A stretch of 64,000 bases of DNA from Rhodopseudomonas palustris (lineage in GTDB: Bacteria > Pseudomonadota > Alphaproteobacteria > Rhizobiales > Xanthobacteraceae): assembly GCF_003591005.1 (NCBI RefSeq), contig NZ_QYYD01000010.1, forward strand, positions 1 through 64,000, written 5' to 3'. A program made the position numbers and the translations under genes. Shown piece after piece: positions 34,562-43,138 of the stretch (the first letter of the stretch is position 1; each line of letters opens with the position of its first letter). The notes beneath the pieces are model-generated. The model saw only the letters and a list, made by a program, of their open reading frames with translations. It did not search any database and had not been told where the DNA came from.

Positions 34562-35571
34562 TGACGATCGCATACGACCTCGCGACGATCTGGGCCTTCA
34601 TCATTGCGTTCGCGGTGTTCGTCTATGTGGTGATGGACGGCTTCGATCTCGGCCTCGGCATCCTGTTTCCGCTGTTTCGCACCAAGCGCGACCGCGACGT
34701 GGTGATGAACAGCGTGGCGCCGGTGTGGGACGGCAACGAGACCTGGCTGGTGCTCGGCGGCGGCGGGCTGTTCGCGGCGTTTCCGCTGGCCTACGCGGTA
34801 CTGATGCCGGCGCTGTACACGCCGATCATCGCCATGCTGCTCGGCCTGGTGTTTCGCGGCGTGGCGTTCGAATTCCGCTGGCGCACGCTGCGCGAGCGCA
34901 ACCGCTGGGACCTCGCGTTTTTCCTCGGATCGCTGATCGCCACGCTAGCGCAGGGCATCGCGCTCGGCGCGCTGCTGCAGGGCGTCGCGGTGGAAGGCCG
35001 CGGCTATGCGGGCGGCTGGTGGGACTGGCTGACGCCGTTCAGCCTGCTCACCGGCGTCGCGCTGGTGATCGGCTACGCGTTGCTCGGTGCCACCTGGCTG
35101 GTGATGAAAACAACCGGAGAACTGCGCGAGCAGGCCTATCGGCTGAGCCGCTGGCTGCTGGCCGCCATGCTGATCTCGATCGTCGCGGTCAGCGCCGCGA
35201 CGCCGTTCCTGAGCTACGACTATTCAGAGCGCTGGTTCGCCTGGCCGAACGTGCTGGCCACCGCTCAGGTCCCGCTCGCCGTCGCGGTCGTCACCGCACT
35301 GCTGCTGCGGGCGCTGGCACAGAAGCGCGACTATCAGCCGTTCTTGCTGACGCTGTGCCTGTTCCTGTTGTCTTACGCGGGACTCGGCATCAGCATCTGG
35401 CCGTATGTCGTTCCACGCAGCATCACCATCTGGCAGGCGGCGGCGCCGGAGAACAGCCAGCTGTTCATGCTGGTCGGCGTCGCCATCCTGGTGCCGATCA
35501 TCCTGATCTACACGGCGTGGGCCTACTGGGTGTTTCGCGGCAAGGTCGATCCGGAAGGCGGGTATCATTGA
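34561..35571 (+). CDS. cydB: Cytochrome bd-type quinol oxidase subunit II (CioB type)
   Basis: 336 residues, about eight membrane segments. Family segments VMDGFDLGLGILFPLF, NSVAPVWDGNETWLVLGGGGLFAAFPLAYA and YAGLGISIWPYVVP are intact. It partners CydA; translation is coupled through the TGATG overlap. A small DUF2474-type subunit follows at once. Confidence 0.94.
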   Translation: MTIAYDLATIWAFIIAFAVFVYVVMDGFDLGLGILFPLFRTKRDRDVVMNSVAPVWDGNETWLVLGGGGLFAAFPLAYAVLMPALYTPIIAMLLGLVFRGVAFEFRWRTLRERNRWDLAFFLGSLIATLAQGIALGALLQGVAVEGRGYAGGWWDWLTPFSLLTGVALVIGYALLGATWLVMKTTGELREQAYRLSRWLLAAMLISIVAVSAATPFLSYDYSERWFAWPNVLATAQVPLAVAVVTALLLRALAQKRDYQPFLLTLCLFLLSYAGLGISIWPYVVPRSITIWQAAAPENSQLFMLVGVAILVPIILIYTAWAYWVFRGKVDPEGGYH

Positions 35572-35588
35572 GCGCGGACGGACCCGGC

Positions 35589-35717
35589 ATGTCCAATCCT
35601 GACCAATCCGGTCCGCTGGCGCGGCGCCTGCTGTGGTTCGTAGCGCTGTGGCTCGGCGGTGTTGCGGCGGTCACGCTGGTGTCGCTGATCCTGCGGATGT
35701 GGATTGGAACAAACTGA
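35589..35717 (+). CDS. DUF2474-type small subunit of the bd oxidase
   Basis: 42 residues (MSNPDQSGPLARRLLWFVAL...), a single membrane helix (about 14-37) preceded by an Arg pair. Size, position after cydB and the LLWFVALWLGGV pattern match the DUF2474 small proteins found in cyanide-insensitive oxidase operons, where they probably stabilise the complex as CydX does. A TTG start at 35568, overlapping the cydB stop, would add 7 residues and is also possible. Confidence 0.8.
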   Translation: MSNPDQSGPLARRLLWFVALWLGGVAAVTLVSLILRMWIGTN

Positions 35718-35757
35718 CATGGTACATTCCCGGCGCAATTGCTTCGGGAGGTTGTCG

Positions 35758-36351
35758 ATGCTGGGATTGTCGAGTTGGATCGGACGGCTGGCCTTAGTGG
35801 CGGCGTTGGTGATCGGCATCACACCCAGCCACGCGCAATCAAACGATCCCGGCGACGAGCCCGGCCTGATCGCCAATGACGATTACGAGCTGCCGCCCGA
35901 ACTGCAAAAGCAGATGGTGTATTACCGGACCAGCGAGCCGCCGGGCACCATCGTGGTGCAGACCGCCGAGCGCTATCTGTATCTCGTCCAGGGCAACAAC
36001 CGCGCGCTGCGCTACGGCATCGGGGTGGGCCGCGAGGGCTTCACCTGGCAAGGCCTCTTGAAGATTTCGCGCAAGGCGGAATGGCCCGATTGGGTGCCGC
36101 CGCCGGAGATGATCCAGCGCCAGCCTTATCTGCCGCGCTTCATGGCCGGCGGCCCCGGCAATCCGCTCGGCGCCCGCGCGATGTATCTCGGCTCCACCGT
36201 GTATCGCATCCACGGCACCAACCGGCCGGACACGATCGGCACCGCGATCTCGTCCGGCTGCTTCCGCCTCGTCAATGCCGACGTCGCCGATCTGTACGAC
36301 CGCGTGCCGGTCGGCACCAAGGTCGTGGTCCGGCAGAAGCCCGCCCTATAG
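35758..36351 (+). CDS. L,D-transpeptidase (YkuD family)
   Basis: 197 residues with a signal peptide (hydrophobic 8-20, cut near SHAQ) and a YkuD domain (about 62-193). The catalytic pattern is complete: H152-G-T-N, then SSGCFR with nucleophile C168. It should make 3-3 cross-links in peptidoglycan or anchor proteins in the periplasm. ATG 35758 has GGGAGG 6 nt upstream; in-frame ATGs upstream (35719) lack a good site and spoil the signal peptide. Confidence 0.9.
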   Translation: MLGLSSWIGRLALVAALVIGITPSHAQSNDPGDEPGLIANDDYELPPELQKQMVYYRTSEPPGTIVVQTAERYLYLVQGNNRALRYGIGVGREGFTWQGLLKISRKAEWPDWVPPPEMIQRQPYLPRFMAGGPGNPLGARAMYLGSTVYRIHGTNRPDTIGTAISSGCFRLVNADVADLYDRVPVGTKVVVRQKPAL

Positions 36352-36379
36352 CGCCCTCCCCTCTGTTCCGAGACCCCGC

Positions 36380-37414
36380 ATGTTGAAACGGACGTTCCAG
36401 ACCGGGCTCGCGCTCGGGCTCGTGGTCGCGGCGGCGATCGCCGCTGCCGCCATCACCTATGAGCGCTACGACACCAAGACGCTGAAGCGCACGATCCGGC
36501 GTGACGCCGTGCTGTGCGGCGTCAACAAGGGGCTGCCGGGCTTCGCGACGCCGGACGACAAGGGCAATTGGAGCGGCTTCGACGTCGACTTCTGCCGCGC
36601 CGTGGCGGCGGCGATCTTCAATGATCCCGCCAAGGTGAAATTCCTCGCGCTCGACGCCAATGAGCGCTTCAAGGAGCTGCAGAGCCGCAAGGTCGACATC
36701 CTGTCGCGTAACTCGACCTGGAGCATGTCGCGCGAAACCGGCTACGAGCTGTACTTCCCGGCGGTCGCCTATTACGACGGCCAGGGCTTCATGGTGCCGG
36801 CGTCGCGCAAGGTCGACACCGCGGTCGAGCTCGACGGCAGCAAGGTCTGCGTGCAGGACGGCACCACCACGCTGCTCAACCTCGCCGATTACTTCCGCGC
36901 CAACAACATGAAGTACACGGAGGTCAAGTTCGGCAAGCTCGACGAGGTCGTCGCCGCCTACAAGGACGGCCGCTGCGATATCTTCACGGCCGACGCCTCG
37001 CAGCTCTACGCGCTGCGCCAGACGATGGGCAAGCCCGCCGACCACACCATCCTGCCCGACCTGATCTCCAAGGAGCCGCTCGCCCCGGTGGTCCGCCAGC
37101 GCGACGACGATTGGATGATGATCGTGAAGTGGACGCTGTACGCGATGATCAACGCCGAAGAACTCGGCATCACCTCGCAGAACATCGACGAGGCGCTGAA
37201 GTCGAAGAAGCCCGACGTGATGCGGCTGGTCGGCACCGAGGGCGCCTATGGCGAAGAACTCGGACTGTCCAAGGATTGGGCTGCCCGCATCATCCGCCAC
37301 GTCGGCAATTACGGCGAAGTCTACGACCGCAACGTCGGCAAACTCGGCATCCCGCGCGGCCTGAACCAGCTGTGGAGCAACGGCGGCATCCAGTACGCGC
37401 CGCCGATCAGGTAG
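36380..37414 (+). CDS. General L-amino-acid-type periplasmic binding protein (AapJ/BztA family), orphan
   Basis: 344 residues: N-terminal hydrophobic segment (7-24) and a family 3 binding-protein fold with the AapJ-specific stretches VLCGVNKGLPGFATPD, GFDVDFCRAVAAAIF and LSRNSTWSMSRETG. In alphaproteobacteria AapJ is normally followed by aapQMP; none is present here. The signal peptide lacks a clear A-x-A site, so it may remain membrane-anchored. It lies 28 bp after the L,D-transpeptidase gene. Confidence 0.88.
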   Translation: MLKRTFQTGLALGLVVAAAIAAAAITYERYDTKTLKRTIRRDAVLCGVNKGLPGFATPDDKGNWSGFDVDFCRAVAAAIFNDPAKVKFLALDANERFKELQSRKVDILSRNSTWSMSRETGYELYFPAVAYYDGQGFMVPASRKVDTAVELDGSKVCVQDGTTTLLNLADYFRANNMKYTEVKFGKLDEVVAAYKDGRCDIFTADASQLYALRQTMGKPADHTILPDLISKEPLAPVVRQRDDDWMMIVKWTLYAMINAEELGITSQNIDEALKSKKPDVMRLVGTEGAYGEELGLSKDWAARIIRHVGNYGEVYDRNVGKLGIPRGLNQLWSNGGIQYAPPIR

Positions 37415-37746
37415 GAGCTCACAAAACCTCTCGTTCGTCATTCCGGGTTCGCGCTGCGCGCGCCCTGGAATAACGGCGGATGGGGCGAACTGAGAAGCAG
37501 CCGCGAGGATCCCAACACAATCACCGTCATTCCGGGGCGCTCGCTCTTGCGAGCGAACCCGGAATCCAGACGTTGTAGCAAAAGCCGGTCGCAGAACGCT
37601 TCGGGATTCCGGGCTCGCGAACTACGTTCGCGCCCCGGAATGACGTGCTTGGGGCCAGGGCTTAGTCCGTAGCCCGGATGCAGCGAAGCGTAATCCGAGG
37701 ACGCGCCTGCCCCGCATTCCGCGGCGCTGCATGCGGGCTACAAAGA
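37415..37746. repeat. Intergenic repeat cluster, including family A copy 3
   Basis: 332 bp between convergent genes. It holds a shortened family A element (37436-37472), a full family A palindrome (37525-37645; CGTCATTCCGGGGCGCTCGC to GCGCCCCGGAATGACG) and another palindrome type at 37669-37741 (GTAGCCCGGATG ... CATGCGGGCTAC), related to 209-283. No gene seen. Confidence 0.8.
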
Positions 37747-38886
37747 TCAATACTTCTTCCACTCCGCCAGCGCTTCGGCGTGGTAATTCGCGTCGCCGAG
37801 TAGTTCCTGCAGCACGCGGGCGCGTTTCATGAACAGGCCGATGTCGAACTGATCGGTCATACCCATGCCGCCGTGCATCTGCACGCCTTCCTGCACCGCG
37901 AGCGTCGTCACCGTGCCGGCCTTGGCCTTGGCGACCGCGACCGCGACGCGCGCTTCAGACGCGTCGGCATCGACCGCCTGCAATGCCTTGAGCACGGCGG
38001 CGCGCAGGATTTCGATCTCGGTGTAGAGATGCGCGGCGCGGTGCTGCAGCGCCTGGAATTCGCCGATCAGCTTGCCGAACTGCTTGCGCTCCTTGAGATA
38101 GCTCACGGTGCGGCCGAACGCCTCGTCGGCGACGCCGAGCATCTCGGCCGCCGCCGCGGCGCGGCCGACATTCAGCACCGCCTCGAGCAACGCGCCGCCG
38201 CGATCGACTTCACCGAGCACGCTGTCGGCATTCACCTCGACATCGTCAAATGTGATCCGCGCGGCGTTGTGGGCATCGACCATCACGGTGCGCTCGATCG
38301 CAACGCCCTTGGCCTTTGGATCGACCAGGAACAGCGTGAGGCCGTCGGCATCGCCGGCCGCGCCGGAGCTCCGCGCCGCGACGATCAACAGATCGGCGAC
38401 GTGGCCGTCGACCACCAGCGCCTTGTCGCCCTTCAGCTTGAAGCCGTTGCCGGCGCGTGTGGCGGTCAGCGCGATGCGCGACGGGCGATGCTTGGCGCCC
38501 TCGTCCACCGCCAGCGCGGCGATCAGCGAGCCATCGGCGATCTTCGGCAAGTAAGACTTCTTCTGCGCGTCCGAGCCGCCGCGCTTGAGCGCCGAGGCGG
38601 CCAGCACCGCGGTCGACAAGAACGGGGACGGCGTCAGGTTGCGGCCGATTTCCTCCATCACCACGCCGGCCTCGACGCAGCCGAGCCCGGAGCCGCCGAA
38701 TTCCTCCGGCACCAACAGGCCCGCGAGGCCCATCTCGGCGAAGCTCTTCCAGAGGTCACGCGAAAAGCCGGTGGCGTCGCGCTCGTCGCGCAGCTTGCGG
38801 AAATGCGCGACCGGCGCCTTGTCGCCGATCAGCCCGCGCGCCGAGTCGCGCAGCATGGTTTGTTCTTCGGTGAGGACGAGAGCCAT
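37747..38886 (-). CDS. Acyl-CoA dehydrogenase (PimD-like)
   Basis: 379 residues with the acyl-CoA dehydrogenase order: N-terminal helical domain (LTEEQTMLRDSARGLIGD), beta domain and C-terminal helical domain (LGVADEAFGRTVSYLKERKQFGKLIGEFQALQHRAAH, then QMHGGMGMTDQF). FAD-dependent oxidation of an acyl-CoA thioester is expected. It forms a pair with the next acyl-CoA dehydrogenase, the arrangement seen for the PimC/PimD dicarboxylic (pimeloyl-CoA) enzymes; the substrate is inferred. A palindromic repeat separates the two. Confidence 0.88.
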   Translation of the reverse strand: MALVLTEEQTMLRDSARGLIGDKAPVAHFRKLRDERDATGFSRDLWKSFAEMGLAGLLVPEEFGGSGLGCVEAGVVMEEIGRNLTPSPFLSTAVLAASALKRGGSDAQKKSYLPKIADGSLIAALAVDEGAKHRPSRIALTATRAGNGFKLKGDKALVVDGHVADLLIVAARSSGAAGDADGLTLFLVDPKAKGVAIERTVMVDAHNAARITFDDVEVNADSVLGEVDRGGALLEAVLNVGRAAAAAEMLGVADEAFGRTVSYLKERKQFGKLIGEFQALQHRAAHLYTEIEILRAAVLKALQAVDADASEARVAVAVAKAKAGTVTTLAVQEGVQMHGGMGMTDQFDIGLFMKRARVLQELLGDANYHAEALAEWKKY

Positions 38887-38926
38887 GGGTGATGATCCAA
38901 TGAAGTCGGAGTGATGACTTTGCGTT

Positions 38927-39027
38927 CGTCATTCCGGCATGCGCTCCTTGGGGCGCAGGCCCGGAATCCATATCCCCTAGAGGTGGTTATGGATTCCGGG
39001 CTCGCGCTGCGCGCGCCCCGGAATGAC
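38927..39027. repeat. Dispersed palindromic repeat, family A copy 4
   Basis: 101-bp palindrome (CGTCATTCCGGCATGCGCTC ... GCGCGCCCCGGAATGAC) in the 165-bp gap between the two acyl-CoA dehydrogenase genes. Confidence 0.8.
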
Positions 39028-39051
39028 TCGGGGAGAGGGTGTACCGGGTAA

Positions 39052-40245
39052 CTACGCCCCCGGCAGGTCGAGGATGCGCTTGGCGACGATGCCGAGCATG
39101 ACTTCGCTGGTGCCGCCTTCGATCGAGTTGGCCTTGGTGCGCAGCCAGGCGCGGGCGCGGGCGCCGTCGTGCGAGCGCTCGCTCTCCCATTCCAGCGCGT
39201 CGATGCCGCCGGCCGACATCAGGATCTCGTGGCGGCGCTTGTTGAGCTCCGTGCCGTAGTACTTCATCGCCGAGGAGAACGCCGGATGCAGCTGGCCGGC
39301 CTTGGCGAGATCGACCGCGCGCTCGGCCGCGCAGGCGAGCGCCGCCTCGTCGACGTCGAACGTCGCGATCTGGCCGCGCAGCACCGGATCGTCGAGCTTG
39401 CCCTGCTCATCGATGCCGAGCGAGCCCGCCGCGACCTGCCCGAGCGGCCGGCCGCCGTCGCGACCGCCCATCCCGGAGATCATCGCGCGCTCGTGCTGCA
39501 GCAGATATTTCGCCACGTCCCAGCCGCGGTTGATGGTGCCGACGACATGCGACTGCGGCACGCGGACGTTGTCGAAGAAGGTCTCGCAGAACGGCGACTT
39601 GCCGGAGATCAGCAGGATCGGCTTGGTGGTGACGCCCTTCGAGGTCATGTCGAACAGGATGAAGCTGATGCCGTCGTGCTTCTTAGCCGACGCATCGGTG
39701 CGCACCAGGCAGAAGATCCAGTCCGCGTAGTTGGCGTAGGAGGTCCAGATCTTGGAGCCGTTGATGATGAAGTCGTCGCCGTCCGGCACCGCGCGAGTCT
39801 GCAGCGAGGCGAGGTCGGAGCCGGCATTCGGCTCGGAATAGCCCTGGCACCAGCGGATCTCGCCGCGCGCGATCTTAGGCAGATGCTCGGCCTTCTGCGC
39901 CTCGTTGCCGTATTTCAGCAGCGCCGGCCCGAGCATCCAGATGCCGAAGCTCGACAGCGGCGGCCGCGCGCCGATCGCCGCCATCTCCTCGCGCAGCACT
40001 TTGTGATGTGCGCCGTCGAGGCCACCACCGCCATATTGGGTCGGCCAATCCGGCACGGTCCAGCCCTTGTCGCGCATCCGCTCGAACCAGACGCGCTGCG
40101 GCTCCGAGGCAAACTTGGCGTTGCGGCCGCCCCAGAAATTGTCCTCGTCGCCCTGCATCGGCTTGCGCATCTCGGGCGGGCAATTGGCCTCGAGCCAGGC
40201 GCGGGTCTCGGCGCGGAAACGTTCGAGATCGGAGGTGTCGGTCAT
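39052..40245 (-). CDS. Acyl-CoA dehydrogenase (PimC-like)
   Basis: 397 residues. FAD-type motifs: QGYSEPNAGSDLASLQTRA in the middle domain, SYANYADWIFCLVRTD, and the C-terminal SIEGGTSEVMLGIVAKRILDLP. Length and sequence fit the larger partner of two-subunit acyl-CoA dehydrogenases such as PimC. It is upstream of the PimD-like gene, transcribed together. ATG 40245 follows GGGAGCCCCG; a second ATG four codons earlier is possible. The divergent CMD-family gene starts 205 bp away. Confidence 0.88.
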   Translation of the reverse strand: MTDTSDLERFRAETRAWLEANCPPEMRKPMQGDEDNFWGGRNAKFASEPQRVWFERMRDKGWTVPDWPTQYGGGGLDGAHHKVLREEMAAIGARPPLSSFGIWMLGPALLKYGNEAQKAEHLPKIARGEIRWCQGYSEPNAGSDLASLQTRAVPDGDDFIINGSKIWTSYANYADWIFCLVRTDASAKKHDGISFILFDMTSKGVTTKPILLISGKSPFCETFFDNVRVPQSHVVGTINRGWDVAKYLLQHERAMISGMGGRDGGRPLGQVAAGSLGIDEQGKLDDPVLRGQIATFDVDEAALACAAERAVDLAKAGQLHPAFSSAMKYYGTELNKRRHEILMSAGGIDALEWESERSHDGARARAWLRTKANSIEGGTSEVMLGIVAKRILDLPGA

Positions 40246-40449
40246 CGGGGCTCCCATCCACCGGGCGGGTTTGACGCCCGCGTTGCATTTGATTGGGCCG
40301 GACCTTAGCGGCCGGCGGGCGAAATTCAATATCCGTGTTGCGCAGCGCCATGCACGGCGCGCTCTGGCGTTTCAGCCGCAAACGCGGCACGTTTCGCGTC
40401 CCGAAATTCGATCCCGCGCGCCGTCGCGCCTCCCAGCAAGGACGTTTCC

Positions 40450-40995
40450 ATGCGCCTGAAACTGCCCACACCGGCCGAGATGAGCGACGAGCAGCGCGCC
40501 ATCTATGAGGAGTCGATCGCCAGCAAGCGCGGCACCCCGCCGCCGCCGATGATGGCGTGGCTGGCGAGCCCGGAGATGGCGCGGCACGCCACGCGGCTCG
40601 GCGCCTTCCTGCGCTACGATACGTCGCTCACGGCAGCGGAGTCCGAACTCGCCATCCTGGTGACGGCGCGGCACTGGACCGCGCAGTTCGAATGGTACGC
40701 GCACAAGAAGATGGCGCTGGACGGCGGGCTCGACCCGACCATCATCGACGCGATCCGAGATCGCCGCACGCCGGCGATCAGCGATCCGAAACAGCAGATG
40801 ATCTACGACGTCGCCCGCGCGCTGCACGAAGCGAAGGGCCTGCCGCTGCCGCTGTACGACGCCGCGATGCAGACACTCGGCGAACGCGGGCTTGTCGAGG
40901 TGATCGGTCTGTGCGGCTACTACACGATGGTGTCGATGACGCTGAACACCTACGAATTTCCGCTGCCGGGCGGTGAAACACCGGAGCTGACGTAA
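40450..40995 (+). CDS. Carboxymuconolactone decarboxylase-family protein lacking the CxxC pair
   Basis: 181 residues of the AhpD/CMD fold. The helix that carries the CxxC-x6-H motif in AhpD reads here HWTAQFEWYAHKKMAL: the histidine is kept but both cysteines are missing, so it is not a peroxidase of the AhpD kind. The fold family also includes lactone decarboxylases. Two downstream modules are not present. Function unknown; the setting (acyl-CoA dehydrogenases, a VOC protein) points to aromatic or dicarboxylic acid breakdown. Confidence 0.8.
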   Translation: MRLKLPTPAEMSDEQRAIYEESIASKRGTPPPPMMAWLASPEMARHATRLGAFLRYDTSLTAAESELAILVTARHWTAQFEWYAHKKMALDGGLDPTIIDAIRDRRTPAISDPKQQMIYDVARALHEAKGLPLPLYDAAMQTLGERGLVEVIGLCGYYTMVSMTLNTYEFPLPGGETPELT

Positions 40996-41009
40996 TCGCC
41001 GCCCAATGC

Positions 41010-41100
41010 CGTCATGCGCGGGCTTGACCCGCGCATCCATCCTTCTCACATGAGATGGATCACCGGTCTCGACGCTGCGCGTCGGCTCGGTGATGACGGA
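41010..41100. repeat. Palindromic repeat before the VOC gene
   Basis: CCGTCATGCGCGGGCTTGACC at the left and a right end TGATGACGG, with complementary GGATCACCGG-type inner arms. It is related to the element at 31481-31583 and fills nearly all of the 119-bp gap, so the VOC gene probably relies on read-through from the CMD-family gene or a promoter within it. Confidence 0.65.
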
Positions 41101-41114
41101 AAGAGAAAGCCTCG

Positions 41115-41615
41115 ATGTCAGCACCCGCCACATTTCCCATCCCGACCGGCACCCGGATCGGCCATGTCCATCTCAAGGTCGCCGATCTCGAACGTGCGCT
41201 CGGGTTTTATTGCGACGTTCTCGGCTTTCAGCTGATGCAGCGGATGGGCGATCAGGCGGCGTTCATCTCGGCCGGCGGCTATCATCACCACATCGGGTTG
41301 AACACCTGGGAAAGCAAAGGCGGCAGCCCGCCGCCGCCGGGCACCACCGGGCTGTTTCACACCGCGATCCTGTATCCGACCCGCGCGGCGCTCGCCGACG
41401 CGCTGCACCGCGTGCTGACCGCCGGCATCACGCTCGACGGCGCCAGCGACCACGGCGTCAGCGAAGCGCTGTATCTGCGCGACCCCGACCAGAACGGCGT
41501 TGAACTGTATCGTGACAGGCCCGAGGCGGAATGGCCGCGAACGGCAGAGGGAAAGCTGGCGATGTTTACGCGCAGGTTGGACCTTGAGGACTTACTTCGC
41601 TCCCGCGAGGCCTAG
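41115..41615 (+). CDS. VOC-family protein (glyoxalase/extradiol dioxygenase fold)
   Basis: 166 residues, two beta-alpha-beta-beta-beta modules. Candidate metal ligands are His in GHVHLKVADL and His in GLFHTAILYP, with Glu in NGVELYRD, the pattern of catechol 2,3-dioxygenase/CatE-like proteins. The YHHHIGLNTWE segment is also typical of CatE-like members. It might act on a ring compound or a CoA derivative; substrate unknown. The reading frame starts 11 nt after an AAGAGAAAG-type site. Confidence 0.82.
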   Translation: MSAPATFPIPTGTRIGHVHLKVADLERALGFYCDVLGFQLMQRMGDQAAFISAGGYHHHIGLNTWESKGGSPPPPGTTGLFHTAILYPTRAALADALHRVLTAGITLDGASDHGVSEALYLRDPDQNGVELYRDRPEAEWPRTAEGKLAMFTRRLDLEDLLRSREA

Positions 41616-41631
41616 CTCGGCCCCTCCCCGA

Positions 41632-41838
41632 GTCATTCCGGGGCGCGAGCGCAGCTCGCGAACCCGGAATCTCGCAGCGTTCTGCGACTCCCACGTTTCC
41701 ACAACTGCGAGATTCCGGGTTCGCGCGCGAAGGCGCGCGCCCCGGAATGACGGGGAATGTGGCTCGTAGGATGGGTTGAGCGGAGCTAAACCCATCGGCC
41801 GCGGGTGATGGGTTTCGCTGCGCTCAACCCATCCTACG
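41632..41838. repeat. Two palindromic repeats between convergent genes (family A copy 5 and family B copy 1)
   Basis: 41632-41752 is a family A palindrome (GTCATTCCGGGGCGCGAGCG ... CGCGCCCCGGAATGACGG). 41765-41838 is a different palindrome, family B: CGTAGGATGGGTTGAGCG at one end and CGCTCAACCCATCCTACG at the other, nearly perfect. Family B recurs at 50145-50227. Confidence 0.85.
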
Positions 41839-41843
41839 GGCGA

Positions 41844-43049
41844 TTACTTGCGCACTAAAATCAACCCCGCCGCGATCAATTCCAGCGCGATGCAGGCCGC
41901 GAACGGCAGCGTGTAGCTGCCCGACGCATCGCGCAGCAATCCCACCACGCCGGGGCCGAACGCGTAGGTGACCTGGTTGATGGCGGTGTTGAGGCTGACC
42001 AGCACGCCGAAAGATGTGGGCGCGAATTCGCGCTGGATGATCAGCGCCGGCAGCGTGATCAGATTGCCGACCGAAAACCCGAACAGCGCGCAGGCCACCA
42101 GCATCAGTACGGGGTCACGCGTCATCAACAGAAGCGTCAGCGCCGCAGCCTGGCTGGCGAAGGAGAGCGCGGAGGCGAGCCGCTGATCGATGCGGTCGAT
42201 CACCGCCGACATCAGCACGCGGCCGACCACCGCCATCATGGTCAGCAGCGACACCGCGGCGGCGGCGCGCTCGCGGCCGATCAGCGGATCGAGATAGGCG
42301 ATGACGTGGACGATGAAGCCGACCTGCGAGAACAGCACCAGAGCGAACGCGATGGTGACGATCAGGAAGTTCCTGTCGCGCAACGCGTGGCGGCGAACCG
42401 CTCCCGACGACAGCGCCTGCACCGCCCCCACCCCCGCGCCGCTTGCCGGATGCGCCGGCGGGCGGCCAACCAGGAGCGCCACCAGCGGCGCGATCAGCAG
42501 CAGCGAGGCGAGCGCCACCGCCAGCGTCGCGCCGGCAAAGCCGAGATGGCCGATCGCCAGCACCAACAGCGGCACGCCGGCGATGCCGCCGAAGCTGGCG
42601 CCGTTCAGCGCCAAGCTGATCGCCATGCCGCGGCGCTTGTCGAACCACAGCCCGAGCGTGCTGGTGATGGCACCGAGGCTGGTGCCGGCCCAGCCGATCG
42701 CGAGCAGCACATAGATGCCGTAGAGCTGCCAGGGCGCGTCGATGCGGCCGAGCAATGCCGTGCCGAGCGCGGTGGCGGCAAGGCCACCGAGCAGGCAGGT
42801 CCGCGGCCCGACCACGCGGATCGCATCGCCGACGAACGCGACCAGCAGCGCGCTGCCGAGATAGAAGAACGTCGTCGCGGTCGAGATCAGCGACGCAGGC
42901 CAGCCGTGCAGCCGCTGCAGCTCGGCGAGATAAACCGACTGGCCGTAGAACCCCAGCGCCCAGCTGAAAGTGGCGACCGCGAAACACACCGCGACGATGC
43001 GCCAGCCTTCATAACGGATCGAGGCCTCGTCGGGCTGCGTGCCAGCCAT
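41844..43049 (-). CDS. MFS transporter
   Basis: 401 residues, twelve hydrophobic segments. The loop-2/3 MFS motif is weak, but the overall pattern (FYGQSVYLAELQRLHGWPASLIS at the N-terminus, LGLWFDKRRGMAISLALNGASFGG in the middle) fits the monocarboxylate porter/oxalate-formate antiporter type. Substrate not known. It is the second of two consecutive MFS genes on this strand, 89 bp apart; the two proteins belong to different MFS subtypes, so they are not a recent duplication. Confidence 0.87.
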   Translation of the reverse strand: MAGTQPDEASIRYEGWRIVAVCFAVATFSWALGFYGQSVYLAELQRLHGWPASLISTATTFFYLGSALLVAFVGDAIRVVGPRTCLLGGLAATALGTALLGRIDAPWQLYGIYVLLAIGWAGTSLGAITSTLGLWFDKRRGMAISLALNGASFGGIAGVPLLVLAIGHLGFAGATLAVALASLLLIAPLVALLVGRPPAHPASGAGVGAVQALSSGAVRRHALRDRNFLIVTIAFALVLFSQVGFIVHVIAYLDPLIGRERAAAAVSLLTMMAVVGRVLMSAVIDRIDQRLASALSFASQAAALTLLLMTRDPVLMLVACALFGFSVGNLITLPALIIQREFAPTSFGVLVSLNTAINQVTYAFGPGVVGLLRDASGSYTLPFAACIALELIAAGLILVRK

Positions 43050-43138
43050 CAGCGATGATCAGCCGGCGTCCAGCAGGACTGCATGGTGTTTCCCCCAATG
43101 TTGCCGGCGCTTGGCGGCCGGTCGTCTCATGATCGTAT

